From contig CAJMQJ010000004.1 of the NCBI GenBank assembly GCA_905215525.1, positions 62,001-126,000 of the forward strand: DNA of 64,000 bases, given 5' to 3'. The stretch comes from an uncultured bacterium (GTDB taxonomy: Bacteria; Actinomycetota; Coriobacteriia; Coriobacteriales; Coriobacteriaceae). The translations under genes were made by a program, and so were the position numbers. Positions 1 through 7,808 of the stretch are shown here, piece by piece. The notes beneath the pieces are model-generated. The model was not told the origin of the DNA. It did no database searches and saw only the letters and a list, made by a program, of their open reading frames with translations. Position 1 is the first letter of the stretch, and every line of letters starts with the position of its first letter.

Positions 1-198
1 CGCGGCGAATAGCGCCGAGCACGCGAACAGCAAGAGGAAGATCACCACGCGGGCTCCCACGGGGACCTGGTTGATCACCATGGCGCCGAGGGAGAGCAGT
101 AGACACCATGCGTAGATGAGCAGGACCGCCTGGCGCTGGTCGTAGCCCTCCTGGATCAGGCGATGGTGGATGTGGCCCTTGTCGGCCTCACCCATGTG
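1..198 (-). CDS. WecA/TagO/MraY-type sugar-1-phosphate transferase, internal fragment
   Basis: Read on the minus strand, this segment is open throughout and gives the family motif DKGHIHHRLIQEGYDQRQAV, followed by two hydrophobic stretches (LLIYAWCLLLSLGAMVI and VVIFLLLFACSALFAA). The histidine-rich cytoplasmic loop and the following membrane helices are typical of undecaprenyl-phosphate GlcNAc-1-phosphate transferases, which start cell-surface glycan chains on the membrane lipid carrier. The fragment leaves the window at base 1. At about base 195-203 it stops resembling the family and runs head on into an unrelated gene on the other strand, so its N-terminal part is missing here. It is either a broken gene or half of a chimeric assembly join. 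Confidence 0.75.
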
Positions 199-2418
199 GA
201 CCTTAATTACCCTGAGCACGTGGTGGGCATCCCCGCCGAGGAGATGAAGGCCAAGCTCGACGCACACGACCTTAAGCTCAACGGCACGGCTCTTCGCTTT
301 CGCAGCGATTTTATCAATGGGGACCTGGGCAACCAGGATCCCGCGCTCGCTGGAGAGGCGCTTAAGCTCTGCTATGAGGCCTGCGATTACTGTCGCACCT
401 GCGGCGGCGATACCGTGACGATCTGGCTCGGCCACGATGGCTTCGACTACAGCTTCCAGATCGACTACACCCACGTGTTTGACAACCTCGTTAAGGCGTT
501 CCAGGCGGTCTGCGACTATGCGCCCGACCTGCATATCTTCATCGAGTACAAGCCCTATGAGGAGCGCAGCTACGCCTATATCGATACGATGGGCCTCACC
601 GGCATGATCCTCAACGCGGCGGACCGCGAGAATCTGGGTGTCACGCTCGATTACTGTCCCATGCTCATGAAGCACGAGAACCCCGCGATGGCTACCGATA
701 TCTTCGGCCGTGCCGGCAAGCTCTACGGCATTCACCTCAACGATGGTTACGGCGTGATGGACGACGGACTCATGATTGGCATGGCTACGCCTGTCAAGAT
801 GCTCGAAATGCTCTTCTATCTCAAGAAGTACGCCTTTGACCGCGCCGTCTACTTCGATACGTTCCCGATTATCGAGGATGCGGAAGGGGAGTGCGCTCAT
901 AACCTCGTTATGATGAAGCTTATGAATGACGCCCTGGAAAGCGTGGGCCAGGAAAAGATTCAGTCCGTGATCGATGCAAACGATGCGCTTGCAGCGGCCG
1001 CGCTCGTGCGCGAGCTCTTCTGCACGATGGGGGGTAATCATTATATGAAACGCGATTGGGAAGCTACTGCCAAGGGCATTCTTGCCGCCGTGGGCGGCCC
1101 CGAGAACATCTCGGGCATGACGCACTGCGCCACTCGTCTTCGCCTGAACCTACGCGACGATTCCAAGTGTGACGACGCGGCCGTCAAGGAGGTCGACGGC
1201 GTGGTCAACACCGTCAACTCGGCCGGCCAGTATCAAGTGCTGATCGGCACCGAGGTGCCCAAGCTCTATGAGAAGTTCGAGCCGCTCGTCAAGGGCTCGG
1301 GCGCCGAGGTCTCCACGAGCACCTCCTCCGATGAGGGTATCGTCTCCAGGATCTTCTCTGCTATCTCGGGCGTCTTTGCTCCGCTGCTGCCCGCCATGGC
1401 CGGCTCCGGTATCCTCCGTGGCCTGCTAATCCTTGCGGTTCAGCTTGGCCTTATCACCGAGGGCACGGGTACCTACACCATCCTCTACACCCTCTCGATG
1501 AGCGTGTTCTACTTCCTGCCGGTGCTTCTAGGCTTCTCCTCGGGCAAACGCTTCGGTGCGAGCCCGTACCTGTCGGCTCTGATCTGCGCCTGTTTGCTCT
1601 ATCCCGATTTTATCGGCTTGATGGGCGATGCGGGCAACGGCGCCATGAGCGAGTTCTTCGGCATCCCCGTGGTGCTCATGAGCTACAACTCCACCGTTAT
1701 CCCGGCCATCATCGCCATCTGGGTTTACTCGTTCCTCTATAAGTTCCTGGATGAGCATGTGCCCGAGACTCTCAGGCTCGTCGTGCTCCCCGCGGTCTCG
1801 CTGATCATCATGGTTCCCGCCACTATGCTCGTGATTGGTCCCTTGGGCGTCTATGCCGGCGAGGGCATTGCCTTCGTGGTCAACTGGCTCATCGCCCGCT
1901 CCAACGTACTTGCTGGCATCCTGGTGGGCGGCGGCTGGTCCGTGCTCGTCTCGATGGGTATTCACTGGGCCGTCAACCCTATCATGATCAACAACATCGC
2001 TTCCAACGGCTTCGACTACATTTGCCCGGCCACCTTTGCCTGCAACTTTGCCGTTATCGGCTGCGCCCTCGGCGTCTTCCTCAAGGCCCGCGACCAGAAG
2101 CTCAAGAGCTTTGCTATGACCGGCGCCGTGACCATCTGCCTCTCTGCCATCATCGAGCCCACGCTCTTTGGCATGCTCCTCAAGAATAAGAAGCTCTTCC
2201 TGGCTCAGATCATCGGCGGTGCCTGCGGTGGCGCGTTCCTCGGCGTTTTCAAGGTTGTCACCACTGCCTTTGTCTTTGGCTCCGTCACCACGTTCCCGGC
2301 CTTCGTCCCCTCCGATCCGATGAACTTCGCCTTCGCCATGATCGGTATGGTTATCTCGGCTGTTGTCGTCGGCGTGCTCGGCTACATCTTCACCGGTAAG
2401 GACGATCAGCTCGCCTAG
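163..2418 (+). CDS. Sugar phosphate isomerase/epimerase (N-truncated) read in frame into PTS EIIBC
   Basis: The 751-codon frame holds two proteins. Residues about 13-290 are a TIM-barrel sugar isomerase/epimerase (LNYPEHV, HIFIEYKPYEER, GIHLNDGYG). Residues from 295 are a PTS permease of the glucose/beta-glucoside family: an EIIB domain with phospho-cysteine C322 in HCATRLRL, then a multi-helix EIIC. Together they would import, phosphorylate and isomerise a sugar; the substrate cannot be read. The first 11 or so codons are antisense to the wecA-type fragment, so the ATG at 163 is fortuitous and the true isomerase N-terminus (about 30 residues) is absent. EIIBC has its own ATG at 1045, preceded by six Gs that could be its ribosome site. 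One more G there would end the isomerase at a TAA, so the fusion may be a 1-base indel. A DeoR regulator follows. Confidence 0.7.
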   Translation: MVDVALVGLTHVDLNYPEHVVGIPAEEMKAKLDAHDLKLNGTALRFRSDFINGDLGNQDPALAGEALKLCYEACDYCRTCGGDTVTIWLGHDGFDYSFQIDYTHVFDNLVKAFQAVCDYAPDLHIFIEYKPYEERSYAYIDTMGLTGMILNAADRENLGVTLDYCPMLMKHENPAMATDIFGRAGKLYGIHLNDGYGVMDDGLMIGMATPVKMLEMLFYLKKYAFDRAVYFDTFPIIEDAEGECAHNLVMMKLMNDALESVGQEKIQSVIDANDALAAAALVRELFCTMGGNHYMKRDWEATAKGILAAVGGPENISGMTHCATRLRLNLRDDSKCDDAAVKEVDGVVNTVNSAGQYQVLIGTEVPKLYEKFEPLVKGSGAEVSTSTSSDEGIVSRIFSAISGVFAPLLPAMAGSGILRGLLILAVQLGLITEGTGTYTILYTLSMSVFYFLPVLLGFSSGKRFGASPYLSALICACLLYPDFIGLMGDAGNGAMSEFFGIPVVLMSYNSTVIPAIIAIWVYSFLYKFLDEHVPETLRLVVLPAVSLIIMVPATMLVIGPLGVYAGEGIAFVVNWLIARSNVLAGILVGGGWSVLVSMGIHWAVNPIMINNIASNGFDYICPATFACNFAVIGCALGVFLKARDQKLKSFAMTGAVTICLSAIIEPTLFGMLLKNKKLFLAQIIGGACGGAFLGVFKVVTTAFVFGSVTTFPAFVPSDPMNFAFAMIGMVISAVVVGVLGYIFTGKDDQLA

Positions 2419-2475
2419 TCTTGCTTTGAGGCCCCACACCATGTGTCCAAGGTTAAGACCGACTTCCATCTAATA

Positions 2476-2510
2476 AAGGGTCGCTGTTTATATCGCAGCG
2501 GCCCTTTTTT
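2476..2510 (+). terminator. Rho-independent terminator after PTS gene
   Basis: A GC-rich stem (AAGGGTCGCTG with CAGCGGCCCTT, one mismatch) encloses a 9-base loop and is followed by a run of six Ts. It lies 58 bases after the EIIBC stop and just before the DeoR gene, so it separates the two transcription units. Confidence 0.8.
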
Positions 2511-2539
2511 GCTTTTGATTGACATGATTGGAGTAAACT

Positions 2540-3307
2540 TTGAAAACAGATGAAAAGGAAGGAACGCCGAAGATTCCGTATGAGCGCCATGAACTGATTC
2601 TCAATAAGCTTAAGGAGGTCGATCTGCTGAAGATCGACGAGCTCGCGGCCTTTATGCCCGATGTGTCGATGTCTACGCTTCGCCGTGATCTCAAAGAACT
2701 TGAGAAGCGGGGGAGCATCGAGTATCTGACCGGCGGCGCGGTTAAGTTGCATTCCGCGGCTCACGAGGCGAGCGTTTTTGAGAAGGGTGCGCAGCGGAGC
2801 AGCGAGAAGGACCTGATCGCGCGTTGTGCGGCGGCGGAGGTCGAGGACGGTGAGACGGTCTATGTCGACTCCGGTACCACCGCGACGGCGCTCCTGAGCC
2901 TGCTCGTCGACAAGCCGGTGACTATCTACACCACCAACGGCTATGCATGTCGGTTTACGGGCGAGCTTGCTGCTAAGGTGGTGGTAATTGGCAGCGACTT
3001 CAACCCCGTTACCTGCTCGCTCGCCGGTCCTATGGTTGAGAGCGCGCTGCGCGAGCTGTACTTTGACCGGGCGTTTATAGGTGTCAACGCGGTGGACGAG
3101 GACCGCGGCATCATGACGCCAGGTTATCCCGAGGCTATCAAAAAACGTATCGTGATGCAGAATTCCCAGGCGAGTTACGTACTCGCCGATAGCTCCAAGT
3201 TCCACGTGTTTTCAAATGTAAAGGTGTGCGACCTGGAGGGCTTTACTGTTATTTCCGACAAGCGCGACGCCAAAATCGGCGAACGCGTCAAAATGATCAC
3301 GGCCTAG
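2540..3307 (+). CDS. DeoR/GlpR-family transcriptional regulator
   Basis: A 255-residue DeoR-type repressor. An N-terminal winged helix (about residues 12-70) contains the recognition-helix region SMSTLRRDLKELEKRG. It is followed by a DeoR sensor domain of the ribose-5-phosphate isomerase-like fold, with VYVDSGTTATALL and the late signature DRAFIGVNAVD. Such proteins repress sugar operons and are released by a phosphorylated sugar. The start is TTG at 2540, with GGAG 7 bases upstream. Its position straight after a PTS permease and sugar isomerase suggests that it controls them; this is inferred from position only. The length is normal for the family. Confidence 0.88.
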   Translation: MKTDEKEGTPKIPYERHELILNKLKEVDLLKIDELAAFMPDVSMSTLRRDLKELEKRGSIEYLTGGAVKLHSAAHEASVFEKGAQRSSEKDLIARCAAAEVEDGETVYVDSGTTATALLSLLVDKPVTIYTTNGYACRFTGELAAKVVVIGSDFNPVTCSLAGPMVESALRELYFDRAFIGVNAVDEDRGIMTPGYPEAIKKRIVMQNSQASYVLADSSKFHVFSNVKVCDLEGFTVISDKRDAKIGERVKMITA

Positions 3308-3321
3308 GACACTGGGGCATC

Positions 3322-3379
3322 GCATCTTGCCCTCAAGCCGTTGCCCATGTAACGAAGCGTGGGGCAAACGTGCGCCCCA
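3322..3379. repeat. Decayed half copy of intergenic palindrome plus small hairpin
   Basis: The stretch ATCTTGCCCTCAAGCCGTTG differs at only a few places from the left arm of the imperfect palindromes at 21652 and 22953. It is followed by the small inverted repeat TGGGGC/GCCCCA (3360-3379). It lies between the convergent DeoR and HAD genes and could help stop transcription. No gene is seen in this gap. Confidence 0.4.
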
Positions 3380-3394
3380 TTCCTGATTTGGGGA

Positions 3395-4153
3395 CTAGCT
3401 TAGTTCGTCGGCTATTTGGTGCTCGTAGAAGGCTTCTACTACGGCGTTAAAGTCGCGGGCGAAGTCTTCCATGGTTCCACGCCAGGTGGCTCGGCCGGGC
3501 TTTCCTTGGCCCACATAGGCGGTTTGAATGCCGCAGTCGGGGCTGGGGAAATCGCGCTTGGGGTCGTTGCCCACCATGAGGACCTCATGTGGCTCGAGCC
3601 CCATGACCTGCAGCTGCTCAAGATAATATGTGGCATCGGGCTTGCAGCGCGTAGCGTTGCCCATGTGCGTTACGAGCTCGAAGGGCGCGTCTGTCAGCTC
3701 GCCCCAGCCCATGCGGCACTCGATGGCGCCTTGAGGAAAGCTGGGGTTGGTGAAGAGCGCGCAGCGCAGCCCTGCGTCCTGTACGGCTTGAAGCGCGGCG
3801 TGCGCACCCGGCATGGCTTTTGCGTTGATCATGTCATCGTTCTTGTACGGCAGAACTTCGTGATCGTAGTAGGTAAACGCCTCGTAGATAAGTGGGTCCG
3901 AGAGGCAAATGCCGCACCGGCGCTCGACCTCGGTCTGGTAAAACTCAAGATTGGTGCGATTGTCCGTGCTGCTGCGGCGATTGGCGTTGAGGTCGACCAG
4001 GATGGTGCCGAGGCGCGCCATCGTGCCCCCGCGGCTGCGACGTCCGATATCCGCGAGCATCGACGAGACATCCTTAAAATAGCGAAGGATGAACGCGTTG
4101 AGGTTGATGCTAAGAAGCGTCTCGTCCATATCGAAAACGACTGCTTTGAGCAC
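3395..4153 (-). CDS. HAD-superfamily hydrolase
   Basis: A 252-residue haloacid dehalogenase-fold phosphatase. Motif I is VVFDMDETLL near the N-terminus (the first Asp is the nucleophile), motif II is LFTNPS, and the C-terminal region VLMVGNDPKRDFPSPDCGI supplies motif IV acids. A helical cap domain lies between motifs I and II. The start is GTG at 4153, with AAAGG about ten bases upstream. It is probably a small-molecule phosphatase with unknown substrate. It is transcribed towards the DeoR gene and divergently from rpsA, with no operon partners. Confidence 0.85.
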   Translation of the reverse strand: MLKAVVFDMDETLLSINLNAFILRYFKDVSSMLADIGRRSRGGTMARLGTILVDLNANRRSSTDNRTNLEFYQTEVERRCGICLSDPLIYEAFTYYDHEVLPYKNDDMINAKAMPGAHAALQAVQDAGLRCALFTNPSFPQGAIECRMGWGELTDAPFELVTHMGNATRCKPDATYYLEQLQVMGLEPHEVLMVGNDPKRDFPSPDCGIQTAYVGQGKPGRATWRGTMEDFARDFNAVVEAFYEHQIADELS

Positions 4154-4308
4154 GCGGGCACCTTTCTCGAAAAATCGTTCCAGAATCGTATGTCTGGGAT
4201 ACTTTACCCCAAAGCAGTGTGCCTAGCTGCTCATCGTCAACTTGTGGAGACAGTCGTTCACAAGATTGCGAAAAAGTCTCCATACGAGTAAAAAATCGCA
4301 GTTCACGC

Positions 4309-4337
4309 TTGAAATCGAAGCGATTTCCCCGTAATCT
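4309..4337 (+). promoter_or_regulatory. Candidate rpsA promoter
   Basis: TTGAAA (-35) and TAATCT (-10) are separated by exactly 17 bases. The site lies 130 bases before rpsA in the 315-base gap between the divergent HAD gene and rpsA. The rest of the gap shows no gene; the long leader ends in a good ribosome site, GAAAGGGG, before the TTG start. Confidence 0.5.
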
Positions 4338-4468
4338 ATACGGACGTGATTGCATAAGCGTCACATCAGTATCTGTCGGCTCCCGAGTGTTCCTAAACGT
4401 TGTGTGCTTGTCGCACCCATCTGTAGGTCCTAGCAATCGGGGCCCCGTAGTTCGAAAGGGGTCCACCT

Positions 4469-5635
4469 TTGAGTGAGATTCAGAACTCGTCCATTTTCTC
4501 TCTTGACGATGTCAACGAGGAGGAGATGAACAACCTCATCGACGGTACGATTACCGACTTTGATGAGGGCGATCTCGTTAACGGCACTGTCGTTAAGATC
4601 GAGCATGACGAGGTGCTCGTTGACATCGGATTCAAGTCCGAGGGCGTTATCCCGGTCCGCGAGCTGTCCATCCGCAAGGACGCTAACCCTGCAGACATCG
4701 TTGCACTCGGTGATCCCATCGAGGCCCTGGTTCTCCAGAAGGAGGACAAGGACGGTCGTCTGGTCCTGTCCAAGAAGCGTGCCGAGTACGAGCGTGCTTG
4801 GAACCGCATCGAGGAGAAGTTCAACTCCGGCGAGAACGTCGAGGGCGAGGTTATCGAGGTTGTCAAGGGCGGCCTGATCCTCGACATCGGCCTGCGCGGC
4901 TTCCTGCCCGCTTCCCTCGTCGACCTCCGTCGCGTCAAGGACCTCACCTCCTACATGGGCACCCGCATCGAGGCCCGCGTCATCGAGATGGACCGCAACC
5001 GCAACAACGTCGTCCTCTCCCGTCGCGTCGTGCTCGAGGAGTCCCGTAAGGCCGAGCGCTCCGAGATCCTGTCCAAGCTCAAGTCTGGCATGCGTCTCCA
5101 GGGCACCGTTTCCTCCATCGTCGACTTCGGCGCCTTCGTCGACCTCGGCGGTATCGACGGCCTCATCCACATCTCCGAGCTCTCCTGGAACCACGTCAAC
5201 CATCCTTCCGAGGTTGTCAAGGTCGGCCAGGAGGTCGAGGTCGAGGTTCTCGACGTCGACCTCAACCGCGAGCGCATCTCCCTGGGTCTCAAGCAGACCA
5301 CCGAGGATCCGTGGCGCGCACTGGTCAAGAAGTACCCCGTCGGCGCTATCGTCGAGGGCACGGTGACCAAGCTTGTCCCGTTTGGCGCTTTCGTCGACCT
5401 GGGCGAGGGCATCGAGGGCCTTGTGCACATCTCCGAGATGGCCAACAAGCACGTCGATCAGCCTTCTCAGGTCACCCACGTGGGCGACAAGGTTCAGGTC
5501 AAGGTCATGGAGATCGACCTCGACCGTCGTCGTATCTCCCTGTCCATGAAGTCCGCTGCTGAGACTCTGGGCGTCGAGATCGAGGTTACCCCGCTGCCTT
5601 CCGAGAAGAAGGACGAGGAGACCGACGCCGAGTAA
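4469..5635 (+). CDS. rpsA: 30S ribosomal protein S1
   Basis: A 388-residue S1 protein that helps mRNA bind the 30S subunit. Four S1 (OB-fold) repeats run in order: about residues 33-100, 117-185, 205-275 and 290-360. The last two carry the strongest signatures (DFGAFVDLGGIDGLIHISEL and PFGAFVDLGEGIEGLVHISE). Proteobacterial S1 has six repeats; four is usual in Gram-positive and actinobacterial lineages. The start is TTG at 4469, seven bases after GAAAGGGG. Codon use is strongly biased (GTC, CTC, AAG), as expected of a highly expressed gene. It is monocistronic between its own promoter and terminator. Confidence 0.95.
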   Translation: MSEIQNSSIFSLDDVNEEEMNNLIDGTITDFDEGDLVNGTVVKIEHDEVLVDIGFKSEGVIPVRELSIRKDANPADIVALGDPIEALVLQKEDKDGRLVLSKKRAEYERAWNRIEEKFNSGENVEGEVIEVVKGGLILDIGLRGFLPASLVDLRRVKDLTSYMGTRIEARVIEMDRNRNNVVLSRRVVLEESRKAERSEILSKLKSGMRLQGTVSSIVDFGAFVDLGGIDGLIHISELSWNHVNHPSEVVKVGQEVEVEVLDVDLNRERISLGLKQTTEDPWRALVKKYPVGAIVEGTVTKLVPFGAFVDLGEGIEGLVHISEMANKHVDQPSQVTHVGDKVQVKVMEIDLDRRRISLSMKSAAETLGVEIEVTPLPSEKKDEETDAE

Positions 5636-5659
5636 ATCGGTTTGACGATCACTTGTTTT

Positions 5660-5693
5660 AAGGGATCCGTCCGTAATGGACGGGTCCCTTTTT
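5660..5693 (+). terminator. rpsA terminator
   Basis: The inverted repeat AAGGGATCCGTCC/GGACGGGTCCCTT (one mismatch), with a short TAAT loop and a T run, begins about 25 bases after the rpsA stop. Confidence 0.85.
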
Positions 5694-5774
5694 GCATTTA
5701 CTGCCGAGATGTTCGGTAGTGCCTGCGCGTAACGCTGCTTGGGCTATTCGCTTGCTATTGAGTTGTCGGTGCAT

Positions 5775-5884
5775 GAAAAAACGCCGACATCCCGCCTCGG
5801 GGAGGAGGCGGGAACGCACCGAGTAGACGGAGGGGTGCGGAGCGCGGTCGCGTCTCGACTGACAACGTTGCCCATCGGCGTTCC
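5775..5884 (-). ncRNA. Candidate structured small RNA with C-rich loops
   Basis: On the minus strand this roughly 110-base segment has all the parts of a stand-alone small RNA. There is a TACAAT -10 box (plus-strand 5886-5891) just upstream. A perfect 8-bp closing stem (AACGCCGA at 5780-5787 and TCGGCGTT at 5875-5882) runs straight into a T6 tract, so it also acts as a terminator. Inside are two hairpins: CGCACC/GGTGCG with a 13-base loop containing CCUCC, and CCCGCCTC/GAGGCGGG with the loop CUCCCC. No plausible protein is encoded. C-rich loops of this kind can pair with Shine-Dalgarno sequences, as in actinobacterial 6C RNA and other C-rich small RNAs. It does not match the SRP, 6S or tmRNA signatures known to me. 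It is divergent from rnpB. Confidence 0.5.
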
Positions 5885-5977
5885 TATTGTACTGCATGAC
5901 ATGGTTCTTGGTTTATCGTGTCGAGCGCTTGTGTTGTGCCGCTGCCTATGCTGACGGTGTGCTACACTCTTGCACTG

Positions 5978-6340
5978 CTGAGTGGGCCAGACGGTCGCGC
6001 GATGTGCTGCTTGCAGCACGCGTGAGGAAAGTCCGGGCTCCAGAGGGCGGGATGCCGGCTAACGGCCGGGCGGAGTGATCCGACGGAAAGCGCCGCAGAA
6101 AAGAAGACTCCCACCTGCGCCGCAAGGCGTAAAGGGAAAAGCTGAAACGGTGGTGTAAGAGACCACCAGCGTCGTGGCAACACGGCGGCTTGGCAAGCCC
6201 CATCCGGAGCAAGCGCGAATAGGAACGCTATGGGCCGGCCCGGTCCGCGTTCGGGTAGCGTGCGTGGAGCTGCACGGTAACGTGCAGACAAGATAAATGA
6301 CCGTTCACGACAGAACCCGGCTTATAGGCCCACTTGGCAT
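5978..6340 (+). ncRNA. rnpB: RNase P RNA (type A)
   Basis: The catalytic RNA of ribonuclease P, which trims the 5' end of precursor tRNAs. The 5' end AGTGGGCC (5981-5988) pairs with GGCCCACT (6327-6334) near the 3' end to form helix P1. The conserved core GAGGAAAGTCCGGGCTCC lies at about 6023-6040, and the late conserved AGATAAATGACCGTTCACGA stretch and ACAGAACCCGGCTTA are present at about 6290-6325. The length of about 360 bases is normal for bacterial type A. A possible -10 box TACACT lies at 5963-5968. The 3' end is followed by T-rich sequence, and yigZ begins 80 bases on. Confidence 0.95.
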
Positions 6341-6421
6341 TTTTGTTACCCTGACAATCGGTACGGCCTTTGCCGTATTATTGAAGCTGTTCGTTGCTGC
6401 GCTTTATTTTGTTGAGGGGCT

Positions 6422-7060
6422 TTGTTGGACAGCTATTTTACTCTGCAATCGAATATTGAGGCTTCGGGCGAGTTTGTGGACCGCAAGAGCCGGTTTATTG
6501 CCCAGCTGGTCCATATTGAGTCCGAGGACGAGGCGAATGCCTTTATCGAGATGGTTCGCAAACGTCATTACGACGCTCGACACAATGTTCCCGCGTGGAT
6601 TTTGGTCGATGGACGCGAGCGCCAGAGCGACGATGGTGAGCCGAGCCGCACGAGCGGTATGCCGACGCTCGAGGTGTTGCGCGGTGCGGAGCTCAAAAAT
6701 GTTTGCTGCGTAGTGACGCGCTATTTTGGCGGCACGCTGTTGGGGCCGGGCGGCCTGGTTCGCGCCTATACTGCGGCGACGCAAGCGGCGGTGGCCGCGG
6801 CTCAGGAGGCCGGGCAGATCGTCGAGATGACGAGTGTCGTGCCTGTTGACGTGCATGTGGCCTATCCGCAGTATGAGCAGGTGCTTCGCTTGGCCCAGGA
6901 TTCCGGTGCCAAGGTTTCGGATACCGAGTACGCGGATGCCGTGACACTTCATTTGGTGTTTAAGGCGGGGGAGCAGGAGTCGTTTTGCGCTAAGATGCGC
7001 GAGCTTATGGCGGGGCGCGAGGAGATTGAGGTCAGCACTCCCGAATTTGCCGAGTTCTAA
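6422..7060 (+). CDS. yigZ: YigZ/IMPACT family protein
   Basis: A 212-residue member of the UPF0029/IMPACT family, related to the eukaryotic GCN1-binding regulator; the bacterial role is not settled. The N-terminal Impact domain contains SRFIAQLVHIESEDEA, the signature DGEPSRTSGMPTLEVLRG and TRYFGGTLLGPGGLVRAY. A C-terminal DUF1949 (EF-G domain IV-like) fold follows from about residue 140. Two adjacent TTG codons could start it (6422 or 6425); GAGGGG at 6414-6419 fits the second slightly better. It stands between rnpB and a strong terminator. Confidence 0.88.
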   Translation: MLDSYFTLQSNIEASGEFVDRKSRFIAQLVHIESEDEANAFIEMVRKRHYDARHNVPAWILVDGRERQSDDGEPSRTSGMPTLEVLRGAELKNVCCVVTRYFGGTLLGPGGLVRAYTAATQAAVAAAQEAGQIVEMTSVVPVDVHVAYPQYEQVLRLAQDSGAKVSDTEYADAVTLHLVFKAGEQESFCAKMRELMAGREEIEVSTPEFAEF

Positions 7061-7063
7061 CGG

Positions 7064-7114
7064 CGACGGCCGGCGTGCTTTTGGACGGATCCCAAGCACA
7101 CCGACCGTCGTTTT
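7064..7114. terminator. Terminator between convergent genes
   Basis: A long stem (CGACGGCCGGCGTGCTT with AAGCACACCGACCGTCG, 15 of 17 paired) is followed by TTTT on the plus strand. It sits in the 67-base gap between yigZ and the convergent C_GCAxxG gene. Confidence 0.75.
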
Positions 7115-7127
7115 ATGTCGCTGCCGT

Positions 7128-7574
7128 TTACTCGGCGAGCTGCTTTAGTACATCACAGGCGATTTCGACGGCATCGTCGATGCAACCGGGACAGCTGCGG
7201 AGCGGACCCTTGTCCGATCCGATGCCCTTGAGCGTGCCGCAGACGGTCGTCGTGTTCTTCTCGCCAAAGCGCTTGGCAATCTCGCGCGACAGTTTGTAGG
7301 TCTGGCCCTTGGTCTTGGGGTTTTCCATGCCATCGCTCATTACAAAGCCCATGATGGCCACGGCGCCCGAGATGGCACCGCAAGTTTCGGTCATGCCGCC
7401 CATGCCGGCGCCAAAGCCCTCGGTGAGGGTAAAGGCGACCTGGGGGTCGAGCCCGACGGCGGGCGCGAGCGTGCAGGCGACGGCCTGCGCGCAGTTAAAG
7501 CCGCGGGCGTGGTATTCGGCAGCCTGAGCCTGGCAGGTGGCAGTGTTGAGCTGAGTGGTATCAATCTGCTTCAT
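7128..7574 (-). CDS. C_GCAxxG_C_C family (putative redox-active) protein
   Basis: A 148-residue protein. The family motif is FNCAQAVACTL near residue 28, followed by further conserved cysteines in TETCGAISGA, TTVCGTL and RSCPGCIDD. The family is typical of anaerobes and is presumed to bind a metal or do thiol redox chemistry; its function is unproven. I start it at ATG 7574, because AAGGAGAC lies 6 bases upstream and the family begins there. The frame is open further upstream but lacks a ribosome site. Its promoter region faces metY. Confidence 0.85.
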   Translation of the reverse strand: MKQIDTTQLNTATCQAQAAEYHARGFNCAQAVACTLAPAVGLDPQVAFTLTEGFGAGMGGMTETCGAISGAVAIMGFVMSDGMENPKTKGQTYKLSREIAKRFGEKNTTTVCGTLKGIGSDKGPLRSCPGCIDDAVEIACDVLKQLAE

Positions 7575-7689
7575 CGGTGTCTCCTTGATTGCGGTGTACC
7601 CGCCTATGGTACCCTTGCTGGCGCATTCGCTTATCGAGACCGCAGTGCATATCTCATTGTTTTTCGCCATCGAACACTTTCTTAAGATT

Positions 7690-7720
7690 TGGGACAAATA
7701 AACCTGATTAATTTGTCCCA
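7690..7720. promoter_or_regulatory. Perfect 10-bp inverted repeat (operator candidate)
   Basis: TGGGACAAAT and ATTTGTCCCA flank an 11-base AT-rich spacer in the gap between the divergent C_GCAxxG and metY genes. There is no T run on either side. The symmetry suggests a dimeric regulator's site, or a member of the GGGAC-core palindromes found elsewhere in the window. Confidence 0.45.
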
Positions 7721-7808
7721 TAACCTATCGGCGGGATGGGTTGAGAGGGGTGCGGGGTAGCGGTATCGTAAACCGAATAAAAACAAAACCCAAGTAAGGG
7801 AGTTGGAT

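Noticed and set aside
7575..7808. SAM riboswitch upstream of metY
   Set aside because: No S-box conserved segments are visible; only a short palindrome is present.
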